Notes: generated by a model from the letters alone, not told the origin. A DNA stretch of 12,193 nucleotides from Clostridiales bacterium (GCA_003538975.1 DPQQ01000009.1:60907-73099), one strand, 5' to 3'; shown: positions 1 through 7,717, counted from the first letter of the stretch. Translations and numbers: made by a program.

Positions 1-13
1 AAGACTTTATCGG

Positions 14-45
14 TTACCGCCGTCGGTTTGCGCCGACGGCGGTAA
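14..45 (+). other. GC-rich stem-loop upstream of permease genes
   Basis: A perfect 13-bp inverted repeat (arms 14-26 and 33-45) encloses a 6-nt loop, TTTGCG. No T-run follows, so it is not a normal intrinsic terminator. Stem-loops in this place are known between binding-protein and permease genes of sugar importer operons, where they protect upstream mRNA and lower permease expression. That role is inferred, because the upstream gene is outside the window. All three frames across bases 1-44 are too short to identify a protein end. Confidence 0.7.
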
Positions 46-77
46 TGCGGTATTTATTACAGGAAGGTAACTACTTA

Positions 78-1049
78 ATGAGTAAATCTATTACCTTAAA
101 AGACGGAACGGTAATAAAACAGAAAAAGTCCAGCTACAACTGGCTGGGACTTATTATAGTTCTTATACCGCTTATCGCTTTTATCGTTTTCAGTATAGTT
201 CCCATCGCCGTTTCGGTTTATTCGTCCTTTACGACAATGCAGAATTACAGCGATAAGACCGAAATCATAAAATGGGCGAAACCGTTCTATATAAATTACT
301 TCAACGTATTTCAGGACGTGCGTTTCTGGCACTCCGTAGGACTGGCGTTTTACGTAACGCTCGGTCAGTTCACGTCGCTCACGATCGCTCTCGTAATGTC
401 CGTTCTCCTTTCGTCCAAAGTTAAGGGCTGGAACGTATTCTCCGCAATATATTTTATTCCGTACATTTGTTCGTCGGTTGCTTCGTCCATTATCTGGCAG
501 AACATGTTCGCGACCAAGAACGGTATTATAAACGAAATCATAATAATGCTCGGCGGAACAAGGCAGGATTTTGTAAACAACCAATATCTGTATCCGCTTA
601 TATTCATCTTTATTCAGGCATGGAGCGCGCCGGGCTACGGTATCATAATGTACAACGCGGCTTTCGCCGCCGTTGACGACACTCTTTACGAAGCCTCCCG
701 TATAGACGGTGCTTCGAGATCGAGACAGTTCTGGTCGATAACCATGCCGTCTATAAGTCCAACGACTTACTTTTTGGTAATGCTTGCGTTTATAGCCGGA
801 CTTCAGCAGTTCGAACTCGTAAAAGTTTTCACGGGGTTCAACAGCTTCTGGGGAACATACGGGGCAGGGGAATTGCCGTATGACATGGGCATAATGCCGC
901 TGTTATACGTTTACGACACGATGACCGTCTCGGGCAACCATATGTCGGAAGCAACGGCTATGAGCTGGATTATATTCTTTATAGTATTCGCTACGTCTAA
1001 ACTCGACGAGAAATTTTCAAAGGTATGGGTGGCAAACGAGTATGAGTAG
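78..1049 (+). CDS. ABC sugar transporter permease, MalF/UgpA-like
   Basis: Inner-membrane subunit of a binding-protein-dependent (CUT1-type) importer, forming half of the channel. The 323-residue product has about six hydrophobic segments, the first at residues 23-51. The cytoplasmic EAA loop, which docks the ATPase, lies at about 203-224 (LYEASRIDGASRS then ITMP). ATG 78 is chosen because AGGAAGG (61-67) sits 10 nt before it. An in-frame ATG at 45 lies inside the stem-loop and lacks a ribosome site. The stop overlaps the next gene by 8 bp, so the two are translationally coupled. The family is clear. The substrate is not: sugars, oligosaccharides and glycerol-phosphate compounds are all carried by relatives. 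Confidence 0.93.
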   Translation: MSKSITLKDGTVIKQKKSSYNWLGLIIVLIPLIAFIVFSIVPIAVSVYSSFTTMQNYSDKTEIIKWAKPFYINYFNVFQDVRFWHSVGLAFYVTLGQFTSLTIALVMSVLLSSKVKGWNVFSAIYFIPYICSSVASSIIWQNMFATKNGIINEIIIMLGGTRQDFVNNQYLYPLIFIFIQAWSAPGYGIIMYNAAFAAVDDTLYEASRIDGASRSRQFWSITMPSISPTTYFLVMLAFIAGLQQFELVKVFTGFNSFWGTYGAGELPYDMGIMPLLYVYDTMTVSGNHMSEATAMSWIIFFIVFATSKLDEKFSKVWVANEYE

Positions 1050-1932
1050 AAATAAGTTAAATACAAGCAAAGTTTCGACGACGCTCACTTATATTGCGCT
1101 GTTCATATTCCTTATATGGGTACTTACGCCGTTCTACGTTATAATAGCTAACTCTGTCACTCCCGTAGGCGAGTACATGAGTACCAAAAACTTTATCGCG
1201 ATTCCCACTAAAATTTCGCTCGAAGCTTTTATCGAAATTTTTAATCCTCCGAGCGACTTGCAGGCAAGTAACCTTGTAAACGGCGTTTCGCTTATTCTTA
1301 CGGGTTACTGGAACATGATCTGGCAGACGGTTCCCAAGGCTATAATTTCGCTGTTTGCGTCCGGTCTTACCGCTTACGCTTACTGTAAATTAAGATTCCC
1401 CGGAAAGAACCTTCTCTTCAACATTCAGATAGCGACGATGATGCTACCGCTTGGCGTTCTTACGATCCCGTCCTACATTTTCTATTCGAAGATAGGCTGG
1501 GTAGGCGCGCAGGGTATTCTTGCTCTTATCGTCCCGGGACTTTTCGCCGGGGCAGGTACGATATTCTTCTTAAGACAGTATTTCGAAGGTATCCCGAACG
1601 AAATAATAGAAGCCGCCCGCGTTGACGGACTGGGCGAAATAGGCATATTCTTCAAAATTATGCTTCCGCTCGCAATGCCCGCTTTCGTGGCACAGTTTAT
1701 ACTCGGCTTTATCGGCGGTTACAACTCATACACGGGGCCGCTCCTTTATCTCGCCGGAGTAAGAGAACTTTATCCCTTACAGCTCGTATTCACCGACGCA
1801 TGGAACTACGGCAACAACGACGCGGTAAGAGCAGCGGTCGTAGTATTCTCGCTTATCCCGATAATCTTAATCTATCTCTTCGGACAGAAGTTCTTTATCG
1901 GCGGTATCACGGCCGGCGCAGTCAAAGGCTGA
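1042..1932 (+). CDS. ABC sugar transporter permease, MalG/UgpE/AraQ-like
   Basis: Second channel subunit of the same importer, expected to pair with the upstream permease. The 296-residue product has an N-terminal membrane segment (about 15-37), further hydrophobic segments, and the EAA loop at about 187-209 (EIIEAARVDGLGEIG then IMLP), the best family marker. The start overlaps the previous stop (ATGAGTAG), typical of coupled partners. No ATPase gene follows. In many Firmicutes a shared MsmX-type ATPase encoded elsewhere serves several such importers, which would fit. A strong hairpin terminator lies about 55 bp after the stop, so this closes the transporter operon. Confidence 0.94.
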   Translation: MSRNKLNTSKVSTTLTYIALFIFLIWVLTPFYVIIANSVTPVGEYMSTKNFIAIPTKISLEAFIEIFNPPSDLQASNLVNGVSLILTGYWNMIWQTVPKAIISLFASGLTAYAYCKLRFPGKNLLFNIQIATMMLPLGVLTIPSYIFYSKIGWVGAQGILALIVPGLFAGAGTIFFLRQYFEGIPNEIIEAARVDGLGEIGIFFKIMLPLAMPAFVAQFILGFIGGYNSYTGPLLYLAGVRELYPLQLVFTDAWNYGNNDAVRAAVVVFSLIPIILIYLFGQKFFIGGITAGAVKG

Positions 1933-1986
1933 TTTTTACGGCGGTCGTAATATAATAATTGCTGAAAAATTAAATAAAATTAAAAT

Positions 1987-2020
1987 AAAAAAGGCTTACG
2001 GAATAACGTAAGCCTTTTTT
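1987..2020 (+). terminator. Intrinsic terminator of the permease operon
   Basis: Arms 1987-2000 and 2007-2020 are perfectly complementary over 14 bp (core AAGGCTTACG / CGTAAGCCTT) with loop GAATAA. The right arm ends in six T's and the left arm begins with A's, so it could also stop transcription on the opposite strand. It separates the transporter from the dehydrogenase gene. Confidence 0.9.
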
Positions 2021-2124
2021 GTATTAGAAACGTCCGGTAAAACGCCGCAAAACGAGCAGGAAACGGTCAAAAAAATTGTAATAATTGCTTATAAAATAAA
2101 AAACAGTTAAATCTTAAATCCGCA

Positions 2125-2153
2125 TTGACTATTGCTTGCGTTAATGGTAAAAT
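2125..2153 (+). promoter_or_regulatory. Sigma-A type promoter for the dehydrogenase
   Basis: TTGACT (2125-2130), a 17-nt spacer and TAAAAT (2148-2153) each match consensus at 5 of 6 positions, with ideal spacing. Transcription would begin near 2160. An overlapping TATAAT at 2153-2158 is less well spaced (22 nt). Confidence 0.8.
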
Positions 2154-2233
2154 ATAATAAAAGAACTTTTCGGATTATTAAGTTTTATGGGCTTTACGCC
2201 GGATAACTTTTTTGCCGGGAACAAGGAGAAAAA

Positions 2234-3343
2234 ATGGTAAACGCGGAATATAAAAATAAAGGTGTTTCTTATCCGACGTATTTTAACGGTATAAAGGGTA
2301 AAAACGTCCTGATAATAGCTGATGATAATACGAAAAAATTTATCGAAGTGATCGAACCGGAACTTAAAAATTATGCGAAAAATATAAAAACGCTTGTTTT
2401 ATCGCCGAACGGGAGCAAGGATCTTATCCCGGACGAAACTGCTTACGAAAGAGTTATAAAGGAAGCGGAAGGCTTCGATAATATTCTCGCAGTAGGCTCA
2501 GGAACTCTCAACGATATTGCTAAGTATGCGGCGTTTAATCTCAAAATTACCAATTCCGTATTAGCTACCGCACCGTCGATGGACGGGTACGTTTCGACGG
2601 TAGCCGCCCTTATGAGAAACTCGAAAAAGGTTACTTTAGACGCGCAGTCGCCGTCTGACGTTCTGATAGATACCGATATTCTCGCAACCGCTCCGTCTAT
2701 TATGGTTGCGGCAGGCGTAGGCGATATTTTAGGAAAGTATAATTCGCTTCTGGACTGGCGTATGTCTCATCTTAAAAACGGAGAACCTATTAACGAAGAA
2801 GCCGTTTCCGTTACTTTGGACGCAGTCGTGGCGGTAAGAAACAATCTCGATAAAATTCTGAAATACGATAAAGAAGGACTTAAATATCTTATGGACGCGC
2901 TTGTCGTTTCGGGTACGGCTATAAATATCGCCGGCAGTTCCCGTCCGGCTTCCGGAGCGGAACATCACACTTCGCATTATCTCGAAATGTGGTTTGCGGA
3001 TCACGGTCTCCCGATACCGTTGCACGGCATCAAAGTTGGTCTCGGCACGATGGTTTGCATAACCCTCTACCGCGAACTCAAAAAGGAAAATTATAAGTTC
3101 AATAATTCGGACGAAGTCTATAAGTATGTGGACGATCTCCCGGACGAAGAAGAGATAAGAGAAATATTCAGGAAGCTGAACGCTCCGACAAGATACCGCG
3201 ATATAGGCGTTTCTAAGGAGCTTATGCGTGAAATGCTTCTGAACTGCTATAAGGTCCGCGAGCGTTATACCGTTTTAAGAATGTGCGTCGAAAACGGTAT
3301 AATGGAACGTTTCGTACCGATGCTTATCGAAAAATATTGGTAA
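2234..3343 (+). CDS. egsA: sn-Glycerol-1-phosphate dehydrogenase (AraM/EgsA family)
   Basis: Cytoplasmic NAD(P)-linked, metal-dependent enzyme that interconverts dihydroxyacetone phosphate and sn-glycerol-1-phosphate. The 369-residue product is close to the usual family length. Visible marks are the nucleotide-binding stretch AVGSGTLNDIAKYAA (86-100), TAPSMDGYVS (112-121), AAGVGDILGKY with likely metal ligand Asp164, SGAEHHTSHYLEMW with likely ligand His244, and PLHGIKVG with likely ligand His264. AAGGAG ends 5 nt before the ATG. It is the first gene after a strong promoter and is followed 133 bp later by a phosphodiesterase gene with no terminator between, so the two are probably co-transcribed. 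In Bacillus the homologue sits in the arabinose operon, also near CUT1 permeases. The direction of reaction in the cell is not known from sequence. Confidence 0.92.
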   Translation: MVNAEYKNKGVSYPTYFNGIKGKNVLIIADDNTKKFIEVIEPELKNYAKNIKTLVLSPNGSKDLIPDETAYERVIKEAEGFDNILAVGSGTLNDIAKYAAFNLKITNSVLATAPSMDGYVSTVAALMRNSKKVTLDAQSPSDVLIDTDILATAPSIMVAAGVGDILGKYNSLLDWRMSHLKNGEPINEEAVSVTLDAVVAVRNNLDKILKYDKEGLKYLMDALVVSGTAINIAGSSRPASGAEHHTSHYLEMWFADHGLPIPLHGIKVGLGTMVCITLYRELKKENYKFNNSDEVYKYVDDLPDEEEIREIFRKLNAPTRYRDIGVSKELMREMLLNCYKVRERYTVLRMCVENGIMERFVPMLIEKYW

Positions 3344-3476
3344 CAAAACGCACTACCTGTGCCGGTGAAATTGTACCTTAAATAGAAATTCAATGAAAGT
3401 TTATCGCGTAAAAAGATTTATACGCAGTTTAAGTCGTATTACGGCATAATAAAGATTACGGCAAAAAGGAGAAAAA

Positions 3477-4763
3477 ATGGCTGAAAGGAAACTTCTTATC
3501 ATATCGAACGACGCTTTGGTTAAAGAAGATATGGATTATCTTTTTACGAAGCCGCTATTTAAAAATCTCAAAAAAGACGGCGTGTGGGTAAAGACGCTCA
3601 AAACGGTTTATCCGTCTATAACGTACTGCTGCCACACTTCTATGATAACGGGTTGTTATCCCGCAAAAACTCATTTATACAACAACGAACCCGACGACTG
3701 GGGCAATGCGACCTGGACGTGGGACAGAAAGTGGAATAAGGCTAAAACGCTTATCGACGCCGCCAAAGAAAAGGGGCTGACCACCGCCAACGTGTTCTGG
3801 CCGGTTCTCGGCAACGATAAAAACATCGATTATAATATTCCCGAGTACTGGTCTCAGACCGAAGACGAATCGTTGTGCGACGCTTTGAGAAGTATGGGAA
3901 CTTCCGAAAAGGTTATAAAAGAAATCGTAGAACCCAATCTTTATTATATCGAAGGTCATCAGCGCAAACACCCGTATGCCGACGAGTTCGTGTTTGCCTG
4001 TACAAGAGATATTTTAGTAAAATATCAACCGGACGTAATGGTCGTTCATCCTGCCGGAGTGGACGACGCAAGACATAAGCACGGCGTATTCAACGAATAC
4101 GTCACGGAAGAACTCGACTACACTTACTATTGGATCGAAAAGATCGTCAGAGCCCTGAAAGAAAACGGCCTTTACGAAAAGACGGATATAGTCCTTACTT
4201 CGGACCACGGGCAGATGAACATAGTAAGATGGTGCCATCCGAACGTCCTGTTCGTTAAAGAAGGTTTTATTACTTTGGACAAGGACAACAACGTTACCGG
4301 AATGAAGGCTTACGTAAAACCCGTAGGCGGTTCCGCGCAGGTATTCGTTACGGACAAGTCGGTTTACGATAAAGTTTACAGATTCCTTGTGACCGCAGCC
4401 GAAAGTAAGCTTTACGGCTTCCAGCAGGTATTCAAAAAAGAAGAAGTTAAAAAATACGGACTCGACGGCGACTTCGATTTCGTTCTCGAATCCGATTATA
4501 ACACCGCTTTCGGATGGGAGCCTTACGGCGAATATTACGTCGAACCCGATCTTTCTGACTACCGCATGAGCGCGGGTACGCACGGGTATCTTCCGGATAA
4601 AGGTCCTCAGCCGTCGATGTTTATGATAGGGCCGGACTTTAATAAGGGAGTTGAAATCGAACGCCGCGATACGATAGATATGGCGGTTACTCTTGCAAAA
4701 ATATTCGATCTCAGTCTTCCGGACGCGGACGGCAAAGTCATCGAAGAAGCGATTAAAAAATAA
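3477..4763 (+). CDS. Alkaline-phosphatase-superfamily phosphodiesterase (NPP-like)
   Basis: Metal-dependent hydrolase of the type I phosphodiesterase/nucleotide pyrophosphatase family, 428 residues. The two-metal site looks complete: Asp12, nucleophile Thr49 in PSITYCCHTSMITG, Asp196 and His200 in the DxxxHxxG motif (VDDARHKHG), Asp243-His244 in LTSDHGQ, and His369 in AGTHGYLPD. There is no signal peptide or membrane segment, so it acts in the cytoplasm, unlike many NPPs. AAGGAG (3466-3471) precedes the ATG by 5 nt. No clear promoter is visible in the 133 bp before it, so it is probably co-transcribed with the dehydrogenase. Possible substrates include glycerophosphodiesters, nucleotide sugars, ADP-ribose or phosphonates. 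The family is firm, the substrate open. Confidence 0.88.
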   Translation: MAERKLLIISNDALVKEDMDYLFTKPLFKNLKKDGVWVKTLKTVYPSITYCCHTSMITGCYPAKTHLYNNEPDDWGNATWTWDRKWNKAKTLIDAAKEKGLTTANVFWPVLGNDKNIDYNIPEYWSQTEDESLCDALRSMGTSEKVIKEIVEPNLYYIEGHQRKHPYADEFVFACTRDILVKYQPDVMVVHPAGVDDARHKHGVFNEYVTEELDYTYYWIEKIVRALKENGLYEKTDIVLTSDHGQMNIVRWCHPNVLFVKEGFITLDKDNNVTGMKAYVKPVGGSAQVFVTDKSVYDKVYRFLVTAAESKLYGFQQVFKKEEVKKYGLDGDFDFVLESDYNTAFGWEPYGEYYVEPDLSDYRMSAGTHGYLPDKGPQPSMFMIGPDFNKGVEIERRDTIDMAVTLAKIFDLSLPDADGKVIEEAIKK

Positions 4764-4772
4764 CAAAAACGT

Positions 4773-4800
4773 TATCTCCCGCGATTTTTTGCGGGAGATA
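4773..4800 (+). terminator. Hairpin after the phosphodiesterase gene, probable terminator
   Basis: A 10-bp perfect stem (4773-4782 with 4791-4800; core ATCTCCCGC / GCGGGAGAT) has an 8-nt loop, GATTTTTT. Only three T's follow, so termination may be partial and allow read-through into the AraC-type regulator gene. Confidence 0.6.
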
Positions 4801-4896
4801 TTTGTAAAAAGGTTTCGTATAAAAGCACCTGTAACGGCGAAACACTACCAAAAACAGACAGACGAAACTTTACGTTTAACGATTAAGGCGTAAAAC

Positions 4897-4931
4897 GAGA
4901 GTATTATATAAAGATGAGAGTACTATATAAA
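4897..4931 (+). repeat. 16-bp direct repeat across the regulator start codon
   Basis: GAGAGTATTATATAAA (4897-4912) and GAGAGTACTATATAAA (4916-4931) match at 15 of 16 positions with a 19-bp period. The second copy begins at the G of the ATG (4914-4916). AraC-family proteins often bind direct repeats about two helical turns apart, so an autoregulatory site is possible. A local duplication is the alternative. Confidence 0.6.
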
Positions 4932-5741
4932 AAAGACTATTTCAAGACCGACGAGGATTTAGTCGTTCAGCATCTTATCAACGGTCCGAGTCCCAGACAC
5001 ATGCACGAATTTTTTGAATTTGCCGTGATAACGAAGGGAGAGGCGGAACATATAGTAGACGGCAAATCTTACCGCACCCGTCCCGGCAGCGTTGTTTTTA
5101 TCAATTTCGGACAGTCGCACGAAATAAAAACGGACGGATGCGAATATTATAACATCCTGATATCGCCCGGTTATATAGGCTCTGAACTTTATCGCGAGAC
5201 CGAAGCGGTGAAAGACTTGTTTTCATTCGTATACGAACGCGGCGACGGCGATCAGTGCGTCAATTTTTCCGGAGCGGACGTAACTAAAATTACAACGCTT
5301 ATATCGGAACTTTACCGTGAAGTGACGGAAAAAAAAGAAATGTACCGTGAAGCTTCCGGCAATCTTTTGCATCTGATTCTCATAATGCTTTTAAGAGAAG
5401 TAAAAACCGACAGGCGCGGTAATACTTCGGAAAAGATGAACGAAATAATAGCCTGGCTTAAAGAGCATTACACCGAAAACCCAACGCTTTCGGAAGTATG
5501 CAAAAAGTTTTACTATAACGACTCCTATTTTTCGCGTATGTTCAAAAGATTTACGGGCGAAGGGTTTAACGCTTACGTTAATTCGCTTAAGGTAAGCGAA
5601 GCCGTCGAGCTATTGGAAAGCACGGACCTTTCCGCAGAAGAAATAGCCGGAATGGTAGGCTATGCGGACGTAAAGACCTTTTATGCGAGATTTAAAAAAT
5701 CTACGGGAACTACTCCGGGCGCTTTTCGCAGGAAAAGGTAA
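4914..5741 (+). CDS. AraC-family transcriptional regulator with cupin sensor domain
   Basis: DNA-binding regulator of 275 residues. The N-terminal cupin-like ligand domain (about 15-110) shows RHMHEFFEFAVITKGEAEH and, later, QSHE, giving candidate pocket residues His29, His31, Glu35 and His69. The C-terminal AraC domain (about 175-275) has two helix-turn-helix units: one around 192-213 (LSEVCKKFYYNDSYFSRMFKR) and one around 240-263 (AEEIAGMVGYADVKTFYARFKK). No good ribosome site precedes ATG 4914 (only a weak GAGAG at 4897-4901), so expression is probably low. It lies between the phosphodiesterase and glycohydrolase genes and most likely controls one or both, and perhaps the importer. Being a sugar-responsive activator is family expectation, not seen. 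Confidence 0.92.
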   Translation: MRVLYKKDYFKTDEDLVVQHLINGPSPRHMHEFFEFAVITKGEAEHIVDGKSYRTRPGSVVFINFGQSHEIKTDGCEYYNILISPGYIGSELYRETEAVKDLFSFVYERGDGDQCVNFSGADVTKITTLISELYREVTEKKEMYREASGNLLHLILIMLLREVKTDRRGNTSEKMNEIIAWLKEHYTENPTLSEVCKKFYYNDSYFSRMFKRFTGEGFNAYVNSLKVSEAVELLESTDLSAEEIAGMVGYADVKTFYARFKKSTGTTPGAFRRKR

Positions 5742-5771
5742 AAAATCACGAATAATAAGTTAAAAACAGCG

Positions 5772-5800
5772 GTGGAATTTTTTATAAAAAAGTTTATAAT
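5772..5800 (+). promoter_or_regulatory. Probable promoter for the glycohydrolase gene
   Basis: A perfect TATAAT (5795-5800) has a poor -35 (GTGGAA, 5772-5777) at 17 nt. A good -10 with a weak -35 is typical of activator-dependent promoters, and the AraC-type gene ends just 30 bp upstream. The start would fall near 5807. Confidence 0.5.
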
Positions 5801-5808
5801 GACTTAGA

Positions 5809-5873
5809 GTAAAATTTACGTCGGTTCAATGAAACCCGTTCTGCGGTCGGAATCATGCCGCCGTTGATTTTAC
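5809..5873 (+). promoter_or_regulatory. Potentially structured 5' leader of the glycohydrolase mRNA
   Basis: A closing helix GTAAAAT (5809-5815) / ATTTTAC (5867-5873) encloses two smaller hairpins: GGTT/AACC (5823-5826, 5833-5836; loop CAATGA), and CGG-T-CGG/CCGCCG (5844-5850, 5858-5863; loop AATCATG). That gives a possible three-way junction starting at the predicted transcription start. It fits no riboswitch class I recognise, and short AU-rich helices arise by chance. Confidence 0.3.
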
Positions 5874-5916
5874 CCTTACATAAAGTAAAAACAATTCACG
5901 AATAAAGGGAGCAAAA

Positions 5917-7458
5917 ATGAAACTCGGTTACAACGAATTAAGAAACAAAATCGCCGGTTGCTGGCAGGGTAAAAACGCCGGCGGCGCGCTGGGCGCCCCG
6001 CTCGAATGTAAGCGCGGATTATTCGACGTCGGCTGGTATCTTCAAAAAGATATAAACCATAATCCGCCGCCTAACGACGATCTCGATCTTCAGATCGCAT
6101 GGCTCGGCGCTGTTGAAGAATACGGCTCTTCGGTTACTTCTTCCGTTCTTGCCGACTACTGGCTTACGTATATTACGCCGAACTGGTCCGAATACGGCAT
6201 CGCAAAGTCCAATCTCAGGAGAGGGATAGCTCCGCCGCTTTCGGGCAGAATAGGCAACTATTTCAAAGACAGTTGCGGCTGCTTTATCCGCAGCGAAATC
6301 TGGGCGTGTCTCGCCCCGGGACTCCCTGAAATAGCGACGAAGTACGCTTATCTCGACGGCTCGGTAGATCATGCGGACGAAGGCGTTTACGGCGAACTTT
6401 TCTTTGCGGCGGTAGAAGCTTCGGCGTTTATCGAAACAGATATGGACAAGCTTATCGATATAGGGCTCTCGTATATTCCCGAAGACTGTGCGGTGGCAAA
6501 GGCGGTAAACCTTGTAAGAAACGCTTATAAAAAAGGACTTTCGTGGCAGGATACGAGAAAGCTTTTATTTAAGGAAGTCCCCGGCGCTTTCTCTGCGTGC
6601 TGGCTCAAAGTAAAGGATATGAAAAACGCCGATATGGCGATGACGAACGTAGGATTCGACGCTCCCAACAACATAGGCATAACCATGCTCGGCTGGCTGT
6701 ACGGCGAAGGCGATTTCGGAAAGAGCGTATGTATAGCCGCAAGCTGCGGGGAAGACGCCGACTGTTCCGCGGGAACGATAGGAGCGATTCTCGGCATAAT
6801 AAACGGCGAAACGAACCTGCCCGAAAAGTGGATAAAGCCTATCGGCGGAGTTATAACCACCGCTTGCATAGAATATTCTTCGGGGCTCGATATTCCGAAA
6901 ACCGTAGACGAATTAACAGACAGGGTAATGGCGTGCATACCGAGATTTTTACCTAAAAACAATCTCGATATGCTTGATAAAAACGAACGTTATTCCGTTA
7001 TTACCGCCGAAACGTTCTTTGCCGATAACGACGAATATCTTGTGAACGCCGATCGCGATCCGGGGAAACGTCAGTTCTCCGCCGAAGAAATTTTAAAGAC
7101 GAGCGGCTATACGCAGACCTTTACTTTCGACGCGTTTAAGGCTACCGTTACTCTCGAACACGAACCGTTTTTGTCCGAAGGCGAAACGATTACGCTTAAA
7201 GTAAAAGTAACGGATTCGGGCATATTCAAGTCGCAGCAATGGATAGACGGTTGCGTTTACGTTTCGGGTGGATTGACCGTAGAAAGGGGCGCGTGCTTTT
7301 CGGCGCAGATGCACAATGCGAGATCGAACGCCGCCGAAGCGGAAATCGTCATAAGGGCGGAAAGTTTTACTTCGCCTTCCGCAGACGTACTTATAGACCT
7401 TTCCGTCAACTCCCGTCACGATTACGGCGTAGCAAAAATAAAGATTTTCGCAAAATAA
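5917..7458 (+). CDS. ADP-ribosylglycohydrolase-family protein with C-terminal beta domain
   Basis: Soluble enzyme of 513 residues with the DraG/ARH fold over about residues 1-345, expected to hydrolyse an N- or O-glycosidic bond to a ribosyl or related group using Mg. Metal-site motifs are visible: NDDLDLQ (53-59), DHADEGVYGE (151-160), and CGEDADCSAGT (277-287), the counterpart of the family's GGDTDT. The remaining 170 residues or so look like a beta-rich accessory domain, making it longer than classical 300-residue ARH proteins. There is no signal peptide. AAAGGGAG (5904-5911) places the start at 5917. Members of this length occur in sugar-catabolism loci, so the true substrate may be a glycoside or nucleoside rather than ADP-ribosylated protein. 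It follows the AraC-type gene and ends at a strong terminator. Confidence 0.88.
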   Translation: MKLGYNELRNKIAGCWQGKNAGGALGAPLECKRGLFDVGWYLQKDINHNPPPNDDLDLQIAWLGAVEEYGSSVTSSVLADYWLTYITPNWSEYGIAKSNLRRGIAPPLSGRIGNYFKDSCGCFIRSEIWACLAPGLPEIATKYAYLDGSVDHADEGVYGELFFAAVEASAFIETDMDKLIDIGLSYIPEDCAVAKAVNLVRNAYKKGLSWQDTRKLLFKEVPGAFSACWLKVKDMKNADMAMTNVGFDAPNNIGITMLGWLYGEGDFGKSVCIAASCGEDADCSAGTIGAILGIINGETNLPEKWIKPIGGVITTACIEYSSGLDIPKTVDELTDRVMACIPRFLPKNNLDMLDKNERYSVITAETFFADNDEYLVNADRDPGKRQFSAEEILKTSGYTQTFTFDAFKATVTLEHEPFLSEGETITLKVKVTDSGIFKSQQWIDGCVYVSGGLTVERGACFSAQMHNARSNAAEAEIVIRAESFTSPSADVLIDLSVNSRHDYGVAKIKIFAK

Positions 7459-7584
7459 AATAAGACGGCAAAAAGAGAATAACCCGGAACGATTTTTATA
7501 TTTATTATAAAAACGAAACGATGTAAAAATAAAACCGGAACGATAACGTAAAAACAATAAAAAAAGATTTTTGATATTGGATAA

Positions 7585-7616
7585 AAAAGCGGCGGGACGT
7601 AAGTTCCGCCGCTTTT
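7585..7616. terminator. Bidirectional terminator between convergent genes
   Basis: Arms 7585-7597 and 7604-7616 form a 13-bp stem with one G-T pair (core GCGGCGG / CCGCCGC), loop CGTAAG, with T's on the + strand side and A's on the other. It serves the glycohydrolase gene and can also serve the minus-strand lipoprotein gene. The rest of the 7459-7730 gap is AT-rich with no ORF. Confidence 0.88.
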
Positions 7617-7717
7617 CGTTTTAAGTTTTGATAAATATAAGAATTATAATCCGTTTCCCGTTATTTAATTATGCCGCTTTCTGCGTTTTCATGATATTTA
7701 TTACCGAGTCGAGATTT

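Larger units (their letters stand above)
1933..2233. other. Intergenic region: terminator plus promoter
   Basis: About 300 bp without a gene. It holds the transporter operon's terminator (1987-2020) and the sigma-A type promoter (2125-2153) of the next gene, followed by a leader of roughly 70 nt ending in AAGGAG (2223-2228). The rest is AT-rich with no convincing small ORF. Confidence 0.8.

Noticed and set aside
45..77. Alternative upstream ATG for the first permease
   Set aside because: It lies in the right arm of a strong hairpin and has no ribosome site. ATG 78 has AGGAAGG at a good distance and begins like other permeases.
1953..2089. TAATAATTGCT occurring at 1953-1963 and 2079-2089
   Set aside because: An 11-bp AT-rich direct repeat in AT-rich spacers can be chance, and it has no consistent relation to the promoter.
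3344..3476. Separate promoter for the phosphodiesterase gene
   Set aside because: CATAAT at 3445-3450 has no matching -35 and TTGTAC at 3371-3376 has no matching -10, so read-through from the dehydrogenase promoter is simpler.
4014..4766. 250-codon open frame opposite the phosphodiesterase gene
   Set aside because: Mirror of a well-supported gene with complete catalytic motifs; the translation has no domain signs and no ribosome site.
5809..5916. Known riboswitch class in the DraG-fold leader
   Set aside because: Compared by eye with purine, TPP, glycine, THF, c-di-GMP and ZTP consensus features; none fits.
7484..7544. CCGGAACGAT occurring at 7484-7493 and 7535-7544
   Set aside because: Short repeat in a gap after a gene, with no promoter or structure linked to it.
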